From: Streptomyces sp. CB01249
Lineage (GTDB): Bacteria > Actinomycetota > Actinomycetes > Streptomycetales > Streptomycetaceae
Assembly: GCF_001905735.1 (NCBI RefSeq)
Contig: NZ_LISW01000002.1
Coordinates: forward strand, 904,426-968,425
DNA: 64,000 nucleotides
Direction: 5' to 3'
A program made the translations under genes and the position numbers. Under the pieces are notes generated by a model. That model was given only the letters and a program-made list of their open reading frames with translations, was not told the origin of the DNA and searched no databases. How positions within the stretch are numbered: position 1 is the stretch's first letter; every line of letters starts with the position of its first letter. This document shows, piece by piece, positions 35,146-42,379 of this stretch.

Positions 35146-35778
35146 ATGACCGAACTCGACGCGACCCGCGCCTACTACGACACCGTCGCCGAGGACTACG
35201 CCGCCCGCGTCCCCGGCCTCTTTGCCGAGGACGTGCCGGGGCGTGCGCTGATCGGCGCGTTCGCGGAGGAGGTCCGGGCGGACGGCGGGCTCCCCGTCGC
35301 CGATCTCGGCTGCGGACCGGGCCATGTGACGGCCCATCTGGCCGGTCTCGGGCTGAGCGTCCACGGCGTGGACGTGTCGCCGCGCATGGTGGACATCGCC
35401 CGGCACCGCCACCCGGAGCTGCGCTTCGAGACCGGAACGATGGACGCGCTCGGACTGCCGGACGGCGGCCTCGGCGGGATCGTCGCCTGGTGGTCCATCC
35501 TGCACACGCCGCCGGATCTGCTCCCGGTCCTCTTCGCGGAGTTCCGCCGCGTCCTGGCCCCCGGCGGCCGGCTGCTGCTGGGGTTCCACGCCGGGAACGG
35601 AGAGCCCTACACCTCGGAGAAGCGTTCCGGCGGATTCGCGTACGCCATCCACCTGCTGTCCACCGACCGGGTTGTCGGACAACTGGAGGAGGCCGGGTTC
35701 ACCCTCACCGCCCGGCTGACCACCCCGGGCACGAGGTGGCCCCAGGTGTGCCTGCTGGCGCGGGCGGCCGGTGCGTGA
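35146..35778 (+). CDS. SAM-dependent methyltransferase
   Basis: A 210-residue class I methyltransferase. Motif I is VADLGCGPGHVTAHL, the acidic end of strand 2 is HGVDVSPRMVDIA, then TGTMDALGLPD and the post-motif FRRVLAPGGRLLLGFH. The N-terminus ATRAYYDTVAEDYA is usual for the Methyltransf_11/25 type that acts on small molecules. TAGGGT lies 7 nt before the ATG with no ribosome binding site, so a leaderless transcript is likely. The substrate cannot be told from sequence or context. Confidence 0.88.
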   Translation: MTELDATRAYYDTVAEDYAARVPGLFAEDVPGRALIGAFAEEVRADGGLPVADLGCGPGHVTAHLAGLGLSVHGVDVSPRMVDIARHRHPELRFETGTMDALGLPDGGLGGIVAWWSILHTPPDLLPVLFAEFRRVLAPGGRLLLGFHAGNGEPYTSEKRSGGFAYAIHLLSTDRVVGQLEEAGFTLTARLTTPGTRWPQVCLLARAAGA

Positions 35779-35836
35779 GAGGTGACCTGGCCGGCACCTT
35801 GGTCAGGTGGGGTGCCGGCCAGGGGCTGTGGGCGCG

Positions 35837-36379
35837 TCAGGCGCGCGTGATGCGGGCGATGGCCTCGACGGTCAGGGCGCGGTCGTGCGGTTCGGTCTCC
35901 AGCGCCCGGTGGATGGAAAGGCCCTCGATCAGCGCGTCGAGCTGACGGGCCGTCGCCGGGTCGAAGTGCCACTCCAGGGCGACCCGGCTGCGGCGCATCC
36001 ACTCGCGGGTCAGCTCGCGGTAGGCGGGCTTGCGGGCGGCGAGGGTGTACAGCTCGTGCGTGAGGACCAGTTCGCGCTGATTGCCGCCGGACAGATGGTG
36101 GACCAGATCGGCGACCGCCTCCCGGGCCTCGTCCTGCGTGGTGGCGGCGCCCAGCCGCTCCTCGAAGACGGCGACGATCCCGCTGGAGAAGCGGGTGAAC
36201 GCCTCCCGCAGCAGCTCGTCCATGCCGGCGAAGTGGTACGTCATCGAGCCGAGGGGCACCCCGGCGCGCGCGGCGACCTTGCGGTGCGAGGTCCCGGCGA
36301 CCCCCTCGGCCGCGATCAGGTCGAGCGCGGCGATGATGATGCGCTCCCGCCGCTCGGGGTCGTTCCGTCCGGTCGCCAC
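35837..36379 (-). CDS. TetR family regulator of the acetyltransferase/MFS pair
   Basis: A 180-residue TetR repressor. The HTH reads TSHRKVAARAGVPLGSMTYHF after RRERIIIAALDLIAAEGVAG (each cited in part). It lies 19 nt downstream of the acetyltransferase gene on the same strand, so both are co-transcribed, and the divergent MFS gene shares their palindromic promoter. The expected circuit is repression of the efflux gene and of its own operon at 36982-37018 until a ligand binds. Confidence 0.88.
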   Translation of the reverse strand: MATGRNDPERRERIIIAALDLIAAEGVAGTSHRKVAARAGVPLGSMTYHFAGMDELLREAFTRFSSGIVAVFEERLGAATTQDEAREAVADLVHHLSGGNQRELVLTHELYTLAARKPAYRELTREWMRRSRVALEWHFDPATARQLDALIEGLSIHRALETEPHDRALTVEAIARITRA

Positions 36380-36398
36380 CTGGGTCCCTGTCTCTCGT

Positions 36399-36977
36399 CT
36401 AGATCGAACGGATCACCCGGGCCGGATTGCCCACGGCGACCACGTTGGCGGGGATGTCCTTGGTGACGACGGCACCCGCGCCGATGACGCTGTTGTCCCC
36501 GATGGTCACCCCGGCCAGCACGATCGCCCCGCCGCCGAGCCAGACATTGTCGCCGATCGTGATGGGCCGCGCCGCCTCCAGCTTGTCCCGGCGCGGCTCC
36601 GGCTCCACCGGATGCGTCGGCGTGAGCAGCTGGACGTTCGGCCCGACCTGGCAGTCGCGGCCGATGGTGATCGGCGCGACGTCCAGCGCGGTGAGGTTGT
36701 AGTTGATGAACGTGTCCTCGCCGACCGTGATGTACGAGCCGTAGTCGACGTACAGCGGCGGCCGGATGTGCGCCCCCGCGCCGAGCCCGCCGAGGAGTTC
36801 GGCGACGACCGGCTGCGCGGCGTCCGGGTCCTCGGTGTAGGCGGCGAGATAGCGGGCGGCCAGCCGCACGGCCCGCTTCTGGGCCTCGACGATCTGCGGG
36901 TCGTCCGCGATGTACAGGTCTCCGGCGAGCATCCGCTCGTGGTTCGTGCGCGGATCGCCCGCGAAGTAGTCCGTCAT
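36399..36977 (-). CDS. maltose/galactoside O-acetyltransferase family (left-handed beta-helix)
   Basis: A 192-residue trimeric hexapeptide-repeat acetyltransferase (Maa/LacA/NodL family) using acetyl-CoA. It has the N-terminal Mac domain (MLAGDLYIADDPQIVEAQ), VDYGSYITVGEDTFINYN, the catalytic His region LLTPTHPVEPEPRRD, and hexapeptide runs (ITIGDNVWLGGGAIVLAGVT) to the end VGNPARVIRSI. TACGCT lies 7 nt before the ATG without a ribosome binding site, so it looks leaderless. Next to an MFS pump and TetR it may acetylate the same sugar or drug the pump exports. Confidence 0.88.
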   Translation of the reverse strand: MTDYFAGDPRTNHERMLAGDLYIADDPQIVEAQKRAVRLAARYLAAYTEDPDAAQPVVAELLGGLGAGAHIRPPLYVDYGSYITVGEDTFINYNLTALDVAPITIGRDCQVGPNVQLLTPTHPVEPEPRRDKLEAARPITIGDNVWLGGGAIVLAGVTIGDNSVIGAGAVVTKDIPANVVAVGNPARVIRSI

Positions 36978-36981
36978 GGGT

Positions 36982-37018
36982 ACGAGCGTACACTCCAGGC
37001 GTACGATCGTACGCTCGT
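36982..37018. promoter_or_regulatory. TetR operator and overlapping divergent promoters
   Basis: ACGAGCGTAC (36982-36991) and GTACGCTCGT (37009-37018) form a 10-bp inverted repeat, and inside it CGTACGATCGTACG (37000-37013) is a perfect 14-bp palindrome. The site covers the -10 of the acetyltransferase gene (minus-strand TACGCT at 36990-36985) and TACGCT at 37010-37015, which may be the -10 of the MFS gene. A bound TetR would shut both. Confidence 0.75.
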
Positions 37019-37073
37019 GGCGCCCGCCACTTTCCGACCGTCGCTTTCCGACCTTCTGACGAGGCCCCGCTGT

Positions 37074-38291
37074 ATGGATGCCGCCACACGCCGCTGGCGT
37101 GCCGCACTGTTCCTCTTCATGCTCGCCGCCGGTACCGGCATGGCCTCCTGGGTCGCGCGCACCCCGGCCGTCCGGGACGGGCTCGACGTGTCCACCGGCG
37201 CGATGGGCCTGGTGCTGTTCGGGCTCTCCACCGGTTCCATGGCCGGTGTCATGGCGTCCGGGCCGCTGGTGCGGCGCCACGGGGGCCGGACGACGATCCT
37301 CGGCGGGGTCGCCCTGATCGTCGCCGGGATGCTGGTCGTCGCGGCCGGCACCGCCCTCTCGCTCGCCCCCGTGGTCTTCGCGGGACTGGCCCTGTTCGGC
37401 GGCGGGATGGGGATGAGCGAGGTGGCGTTCAACATCGAGGGCGCCGCCGTCGAGAGCGCCATCGGCCGGCCCGTCCTGCCGGTGCTGCACGGCTGCTTCA
37501 GCCTGGGCACCGTCGTCGGGGCGCTCCTCGGCATGGCGCTGACGGCGGCCGCGTTCCCCGTCGGCTGGCATCTGACACTCGTCGCGGTGCTGATAGCCGC
37601 GGCCGGTACGCGGTCGGTCCTCGCCATTCCGCCCGGCACCGGCAAGGACGACGCGCCCGCCGCCGACTCCGGGCAGGGCGGCCTGCGCGGCCAGCTGCGC
37701 GTATGGCGCGACCGGCAGCTCGTCCTCATCGGCGTGATCGTGCTGGCGATGGCCTTCGCGGAGGGCGCGGCCAACGACTGGCTGCCGCTGCTCATGGTCG
37801 ACGGGTACGACGTGAGTCCCACGGCGGGCTCGCTGACCTTCTTGGTCTTCGCCGCCTCCATGACCCTGGGCCGGCTCGCCGGCGGCCCCTTCCTGGAGCG
37901 GTTCGGCCGGGCGCTGGTCGTCCGGATCAGCGGCCTGACCGCCGCACTGGGCCTGGCGGTGGTCATCGTCGCCCCGAGCCCCCTGATGGCGGGCGCCGCC
38001 ACGGTGCTGTGGGGGCTCGGCGCCTCGCTCGGCTTCCCGGTCACGGTGTCCGCCGCGGGCGACCACCCGACGGACGCCGCCGCCCGGGTGGCCGCGGTCT
38101 CCACGGCGGGCTACGGCGCCTTCCTGGTCGGCCCGCCCGCCCTCGGCTTCCTCGCCGACCACATCGGCCTGCGCCTCACGATGACCGTGGTCCTCGCGCT
38201 GGTGGCCGTGGCGGCCCTGCTGGCCGGGGCGCTGGGCCCCGGCCGCGCGAGCGACGCGGCCGGGACGGAGGCGGCGCCGGTCGTGCCCTGA
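37074..38291 (+). CDS. MFS transporter
   Basis: A 405-residue major facilitator protein with about 12 membrane helices, starting MDAATRRWRAALFLFMLAAG. The loop between helices 2 and 3 has the MFS-like GPLVRRHGGRTTILGG; the central cytoplasmic loop is PGTGKDDAPAADSGQGGLR; later parts include AEGAANDWLPLLMVDGYDVS and GRLAGGPFLERFGR. It resembles the Fsr/sugar or drug efflux branch. It is divergent from the TetR/acetyltransferase operon and probably its target. It converges with the tRNA synthetase gene after 13 nt. Confidence 0.88.
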   Translation: MDAATRRWRAALFLFMLAAGTGMASWVARTPAVRDGLDVSTGAMGLVLFGLSTGSMAGVMASGPLVRRHGGRTTILGGVALIVAGMLVVAAGTALSLAPVVFAGLALFGGGMGMSEVAFNIEGAAVESAIGRPVLPVLHGCFSLGTVVGALLGMALTAAAFPVGWHLTLVAVLIAAAGTRSVLAIPPGTGKDDAPAADSGQGGLRGQLRVWRDRQLVLIGVIVLAMAFAEGAANDWLPLLMVDGYDVSPTAGSLTFLVFAASMTLGRLAGGPFLERFGRALVVRISGLTAALGLAVVIVAPSPLMAGAATVLWGLGASLGFPVTVSAAGDHPTDAAARVAAVSTAGYGAFLVGPPALGFLADHIGLRLTMTVVLALVAVAALLAGALGPGRASDAAGTEAAPVVP

Positions 38292-38304
38292 GGAGGCCGC
38301 CCCC

Positions 38305-39531
38305 TTACGCCTCCTCGTCCCACAGCGCGGTGCTGTGCGCGGCGGTCAGCGCGGCGATCCGGGACAGCGCCTCCACGGCCGGCATCGGGGCGAGCCGGCG
38401 GCCGTCGCGCAGGCGGAGCGCGACGAGCCCGTCGGCCGCCTCCGCCGCGCCGATCACCACCTGGTACGGCACCAGCCTGGCCTCGCGGATGCGGGCGCCC
38501 AGGCTGCCGCGCTCCCGGCCGCTGACCTCCGCGCGCAGCCCCAGCCCGGCGCACCGCCCGGCCAGCGCCTCCGCGTCCGGGAGTTCGGCGTCGGACACCG
38601 GCAGGACGGCCAGCTGTCGCGGGGCGAGCCAGGCCGGGAAGGCGCCGCCGTGCTGCTCGATGAGGTGGGCCACGGCCCGCTCGACGCTGCCGATGATGGA
38701 CCGGTGCACCATGACCGGGCGGTGCTTCGCCCCGTCGGCCCCGATGTAGTGGAGGTCGAAGCGCTCCGGCTGGTGGAAGTCCACCTGCACGGTCGACAGG
38801 GTGAACTCGCGGCCCGCCGCGTCCTCGACCTGGACGTCGATCTTCGGCCCGTAGAAAGCCGCCTCGCCCTCCGCCGCCTCGTACGGCAGCCCCGACGCCT
38901 CCAGCACCTCGGTCAGCAGCGCGGTCGAGCGGCGCCACAGCTCCGGGGCTGCGACGTACTTGCCGCCCGGCCCCGGCAGCGAGAGCCGGAAGCGGGCCGC
39001 GCGGATGCCCAGTGCCTCGTACGCCCGGAGGATCATGCCCAGCGCCCCGCGCGCCTCGTCGGCGACCTGCTCGACGGTGCAGAAGATGTGCGCGTCGTTC
39101 AGCTGGATGGAGCGCACCCGGGTCAGTCCGCCGAGCACCCCGGACAGCTCCGCGCGGTACATCCCGCCCAGCTCCGCCATCCGCAGCGGCAGTTCGCGGT
39201 AGCTGTGCGCCCGGGAGCGGTAGATCACCGCGTGGTGCGGGCACAGGCTGGGCCGCAGCACCAGCTGCTGTCCCTCGCCCAGGTCCATCGGCGGGAACAT
39301 GTCGTCGCTGTAGTGCGCCCAGTGTCCCGAGCGCTCGTACAGCTCCCGTTTGCCGAGCACGGGCGAGTACACATGGCGGTAGCCCGCCTGCCGCTCGGCG
39401 CCCCGGACGTACTCCTCCAGGGTGTGCCGCAGCTCCGCCCCGTCCGGCAGCCAGTAGGGGAGTCCCGCGCCGATCAGCGGATCGGTGTCGAACAGTTCCA
39501 GCTCGCGGCCGAGTTTGCGGTGGTCGTGCAT
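38305..39531 (-). CDS. short threonyl-tRNA synthetase (catalytic core plus anticodon domain)
   Basis: A 408-residue class II enzyme that starts exactly where the ThrRS catalytic core begins (MHDHRKLGRELELFD). The N-terminal TGS and editing domains of normal ThrRS (about 240 residues) are absent. Motif 2 region is MYRAELSGVLGGLTRVRS. The three zinc ligands are kept: Cys in LRPSLCPHH, His in NDAHIFC and His in VMVHRSI, as is motif 3 (IGSVERAVAHLIEQ). The anticodon-binding domain follows from LAPRQLAVLPV. It would charge tRNA-Thr without proofreading, perhaps as a stress-induced or inhibitor-resistant second copy. GAGGAG precedes the ATG; a Thr leader peptide and terminator lie upstream. Confidence 0.9.
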   Translation of the reverse strand: MHDHRKLGRELELFDTDPLIGAGLPYWLPDGAELRHTLEEYVRGAERQAGYRHVYSPVLGKRELYERSGHWAHYSDDMFPPMDLGEGQQLVLRPSLCPHHAVIYRSRAHSYRELPLRMAELGGMYRAELSGVLGGLTRVRSIQLNDAHIFCTVEQVADEARGALGMILRAYEALGIRAARFRLSLPGPGGKYVAAPELWRRSTALLTEVLEASGLPYEAAEGEAAFYGPKIDVQVEDAAGREFTLSTVQVDFHQPERFDLHYIGADGAKHRPVMVHRSIIGSVERAVAHLIEQHGGAFPAWLAPRQLAVLPVSDAELPDAEALAGRCAGLGLRAEVSGRERGSLGARIREARLVPYQVVIGAAEAADGLVALRLRDGRRLAPMPAVEALSRIAALTAAHSTALWDEEA

Positions 39532-39542
39532 GGCGGTCTCCT

Positions 39543-39600
39543 CGCGTGGGAAGGGCGAGCGACCCCACGCGAAAGCCCCGGGGCACTCGCCCCGGGGCTT
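39543..39600 (-). terminator. attenuator: terminator hairpin and second hairpin before the ThrRS gene
   Basis: On the minus strand AAGCCCCGGGGC-GAGT-GCCCCGGGGCTT (39600-39573) is a perfect 12-bp stem followed by TTTC: a factor-independent terminator 17 nt after the leader-peptide stop and before the ThrRS start. A second stem, CGCGTGGG/CCCACGCG (39571-39543), follows and ends right at the ThrRS ribosome binding site. Together with the leader peptide this is the layout of ribosome-mediated attenuation. I cannot settle the antiterminator pairing by eye. Confidence 0.75.
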
Positions 39601-39616
39601 GTCGGCTGGTCAGCAG

Positions 39617-39670
39617 TCAGCGCGCCGGGACACTCTCCGGCGTCGTCGTGTTCATGGCGGCACGCTGCAT
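39617..39670 (-). CDS. threonine leader peptide (17 residues)
   Basis: MQRAAMNTTTPESVPAR with three consecutive ACG threonine codons (39649-39641). It lies 138 nt upstream of the ThrRS gene on the same strand and ends 17 nt before a perfect terminator stem. GGAACC and a possible -10 (TTAGCG) lie just before the first ATG. The second ATG (39655) would give MNTTTPESVPAR. Stalling at the Thr codons when charged tRNA-Thr is scarce would let transcription continue into the synthetase gene; that mechanism is inferred from the layout. Confidence 0.7.
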   Translation of the reverse strand: MQRAAMNTTTPESVPAR

Positions 39671-39744
39671 GGTTCCGACGCTAACAGCGCCCCGCGCCCG
39701 CACGCATCGGGTTTTCCCTCCCGTACGCGGGGGAAGACCGCCGC

Positions 39745-40452
39745 TCACCCCTTCTTCACCGAGTCCAGGTGCGCGAAGACCACGACGTTGTCCTCGTAGT
39801 CCTTGGCCTTCCGGTCGTAGTTGCCGCCGCAGGTGATCAGCCGCAGCTGCGCGTCCGGGGTGTCGGCGTACACCTTGTCGTCCGGGAAGTCCGCCTTGCT
39901 GAACGTCTCCACGGTGTCCACGGCGAACGTGGCCACCGTGCCGTCGGCGCGGGTGATGTCGACGGTCGCCCCGGGTTTCAGGAAGCGCAGCTGGAGGAAG
40001 ACGGCCGGACCGGTCGTGGTGTCCACGTGGCCCGCCACGATCGACGCCCCCCGTTCGCCGGGCGTCGCACCGTCCTTGAACCAGCCGACCAGGTTCTTGT
40101 CGTTCGGCGGCGGTGCGTCGAGCCGTCCCGAAGTTCCGATGGAGAGCGGGGTGAACGGCGCGTCCACCGCGATCGCCGGGATGCGCAGCCGCGTCGGCAC
40201 CGAGCGCGGCAGCGAGGGCGACTCGCTCGGGGTGGCGTCCGCCGAGGCCGCGGCCGACGGCGACGCGGCGGCGGAGGCGGCGGCCGGCGGCGGGGAGGGC
40301 GCCTTGTCGTCGGCCGGGGATCCGATGGAGTGGTAGATCAGGGTCATGCCGAGACCGGCCGTCGCGAGGGGCCAGAACAGGGCCCGGCCGAGCGAGCCGG
40401 TGCGGGACGCGGCCCCGGGGGAGGGGGTTTCGGTGGTCTGCGGGGCGGCCAT
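39745..40452 (-). CDS. class F-like sortase
   Basis: A 235-residue sortase. A short cytoplasmic N-terminus is followed by one membrane helix (ALFWPLATAGLGMTLIY), a Pro/Ala/Ser-rich linker (about 50-85) and the sortase domain from RLRIPAIAVDAPFTPLSIG. The catalytic His is in IVAGHVDT and the Cys in LRLITCGGNYDR; DNVVVFAHLDSV closes the domain. Class F sortases of actinobacteria often stand alone or with one substrate. The repeat protein encoded just upstream (40574-41305, same strand) ends in a membrane helix and basic tail and is its likely substrate. Confidence 0.88.
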   Translation of the reverse strand: MAAPQTTETPSPGAASRTGSLGRALFWPLATAGLGMTLIYHSIGSPADDKAPSPPPAAASAAASPSAAASADATPSESPSLPRSVPTRLRIPAIAVDAPFTPLSIGTSGRLDAPPPNDKNLVGWFKDGATPGERGASIVAGHVDTTTGPAVFLQLRFLKPGATVDITRADGTVATFAVDTVETFSKADFPDDKVYADTPDAQLRLITCGGNYDRKAKDYEDNVVVFAHLDSVKKG

Positions 40453-40573
40453 GGGGAACGTGCCTTTCGTCCGACGGGGGCGGTACGAGTGAGGGGGACC
40501 GGGGAAACGCGGGCGCCGCGGCCGCCGGCCCCGGAGGGACGGCGACCGCGACGACAGAGGACCGCGGGGCCGG

Positions 40574-41305
40574 TCAGGCCATCGCACCGCCGGACGCCTG
40601 ACGGCGGCGGAGCCGGTACGCGGCCACCCCGGCGCCACCGAGCAGCAGCAGCGAACCGGCGGCCAGACCGCTGCCGGTCATCGCCATCGCGCCGCCACCC
40701 GTGTGCATGCCGCCGTGCGGCTTCTCCTCGTCCTTGTACTTGCCGCCCTCGTCACCGGGCTGCCACTCCGTGACGGTCTGCGCCAGGGCGCCGCCGCCGG
40801 TGTGGACGCCGCCGTGGGGCTTGTCCTCGTCGTCCTTGCTGTACTTGCCGCCTTCGTCGCCCGGCTGCCACTCCTTGGCGAGCGTGTTGGCCAGCGCGCC
40901 GCCGCCCGTGTGGACGCCGCCGTGCGGCTTCTCCTTGTCCTTGTACTTGCCGCCCTCGTCGCCGGGCTTCCACTCCTCGGCGACCGACTTGGCGAGGGCG
41001 CCGCCGCCGGTGTGGACGCCGCCGTGGGGCTTGTCCTCGTCGTCCTTGCTGTACTTGCCGCCCTCGTCGCCCGGCTGCCACTCCTTGGTGACGGTCTTCG
41101 ACAGCGCGCCGCCGCCGGTGTGGACGCCGCCGTGCGGCTTGTCCTTCTTCCACTCGCCGTCGGAGTTGTCGTGCTCGTGGTCGGAGGCGGACGAGCCGCC
41201 GTGCTGCTGGTCGGCGGCGACGGTCATCGCGTAGGCCGAGGGGGAGGTGATGGTGAGGACCGCCGTGACGGCGGCCGCTGCGAACAGGGTGCGGGCAGAG
41301 CGCAT
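40574..41305 (-). CDS. secreted His/Gly-rich tandem-repeat protein with C-terminal anchor
   Basis: A 243-residue exported protein I cannot assign to a named family. It has a signal peptide (cut near SAYA, residue 26), a short acidic/His stretch (ASDHEHDNSDG), then four full repeats of 36, 34, 36 and 33 residues (56-194) and a partial fifth. Each reads KPHGGVHTGGGAL..., then EW.PGDEGGKY and a charged SKDDED or KDKE spacer. The C-terminus has MTGSG, a hydrophobic helix (LAAGSLLLLGGAGVAAY) and RLRRRQ, the pattern of a sortase-anchored protein though LPxTG is not exact. It is 121 nt upstream of the sortase gene on the same strand. Confidence 0.8.
   Translation of the reverse strand: MRSARTLFAAAAVTAVLTITSPSAYAMTVAADQQHGGSSASDHEHDNSDGEWKKDKPHGGVHTGGGALSKTVTKEWQPGDEGGKYSKDDEDKPHGGVHTGGGALAKSVAEEWKPGDEGGKYKDKEKPHGGVHTGGGALANTLAKEWQPGDEGGKYSKDDEDKPHGGVHTGGGALAQTVTEWQPGDEGGKYKDEEKPHGGMHTGGGAMAMTGSGLAAGSLLLLGGAGVAAYRLRRRQASGGAMA
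40691..41140 (-). repeat. tandem coding repeat of about 33-36 codons, 4.3 copies
   Basis: Copies of 108, 102, 108 and 99 bp plus a short fifth. Copies 1 and 3 share the spacer SKDDED, and copies 2 and 4 share the shorter KDKE/KDEE type, so the array may have grown by duplicating a two-unit block. Confidence 0.85.
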
Positions 41306-41536
41306 CTGTACACATTTCCTTTCGTCGCCCCTGCGAGGAGTGACGGCGTGTCGACTCCTGGTGACGCAGTGGCTACGTGATCCACCGTCAGTCCGAACCC
41401 GGGAGCGCGCCATCGGAGAGCGCCGCATTGGGGCTACGGCGTGGGCCCATCGAGTGGCGATGAACGGATAATCACCCGTTGGACGGCATGCCGCGCCCCC
41501 ATGAGGTTTGGGCGCGGCGCCACACCTCCCGCTCCG

Positions 41537-42376
41537 TCAGTTCAGGAGCGCCCGCGCCGCTCGCGCGCTGTTGCGCACCGACTCCGCCACGGCCGGCTCG
41601 ATCTCCTCCACGACCTGCGCGTACTCCTCCATCTCGGCCGCCCCGCGGAGGAACTCGCCCGCGCGCACCAGCAACTGGGCGTGCTCGTAGCGCAGCCTGG
41701 CCGGATGCGAGGGCAGCAGCAGCGACAGCTCGGCCGCCCACAGCGCCACGGCCGTGTGCTCCGGGCGGGCCGCGGCCCAGGCCCGGATGTTGTTCAGGAC
41801 CCGCAGCACGACCTCCAGCGGCCGCGCGGGCTCCAGCGACGAGGGCTCCCACCGCTCCCCGGTCGCGCTCGTCACCATCAGCTCCGCGTCCTGGTCCGTC
41901 AGCGGCCGCCCCCCGGCGAACGGATCGGCGAGCACCCGCTCGGCCGGGTCGCCGAAGCCGACCACGAAATGACCCGGCAGAGCCACCCCGTACACCGGGG
42001 CGCCCGCGCGCCGGGCGACCTCGATCCACACCACCGACAGCAGGATGGGCAGCCCGCGCCGCCGCCGCAGCACCTCGTGCAGCAGGGACGACTCCAGCCG
42101 CTGGTAGTCCGCCGCCGCCCCCTCGAACCCGCACCGCTCACCGAGCAGTTCGGCGAGCGCCGACGCCCAGGCATGGGCCCCGCGCAGCCCGTACGGGAGC
42201 AGTCCGGCGAGCCGGTCCAGCTCGATCTGGGCCTCGTCGATGCCGTGCGCGTCCAGCTCCGGATCCGCCTCCGCCGCCACCAGCAGGCACAGCAGCGCCA
42301 GGTCGGGCCGGTCGGCCCGGGCCTCCTCCGCGAACCGGCGGCGCAGCTCCTCGCGGTCGTTCCCCTCGGGCGCCAT
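41537..42376 (-). CDS. SirB1 family transglutaminase-like protein
   Basis: A 279-residue protein of the SirB1/Transglut_core2 family. The core is EVLRRRRGLPILLSVVWIEV with the GHFVVGF stretch (VYGVALPGHFVVGFG) and LADPFAGGRPLT, followed by TPR-like helices (RALEVVLRVLNNIRAW-like, YEHAQLLVRAGEFLRGA) and a Glu/Ala-rich end. Family members are conserved in bacteria without a settled reaction. Its ATG lies 3 nt after the GNAT gene stop, so both form one operon. Confidence 0.85.
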   Translation of the reverse strand: MAPEGNDREELRRRFAEEARADRPDLALLCLLVAAEADPELDAHGIDEAQIELDRLAGLLPYGLRGAHAWASALAELLGERCGFEGAAADYQRLESSLLHEVLRRRRGLPILLSVVWIEVARRAGAPVYGVALPGHFVVGFGDPAERVLADPFAGGRPLTDQDAELMVTSATGERWEPSSLEPARPLEVVLRVLNNIRAWAAARPEHTAVALWAAELSLLLPSHPARLRYEHAQLLVRAGEFLRGAAEMEEYAQVVEEIEPAVAESVRNSARAARALLN

Positions 42377-42379
42377 CGG

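Noticed and set aside
39543-39670. T-box or tyrosine-type riboswitch before the ThrRS gene
   Set aside because: No T-box sequence or specifier stem; a Thr-codon leader peptide explains the region better.
40691-41140. CRISPR or satellite DNA
   Set aside because: The repeats keep the reading frame, and differences between copies are mostly silent or in the spacer words.
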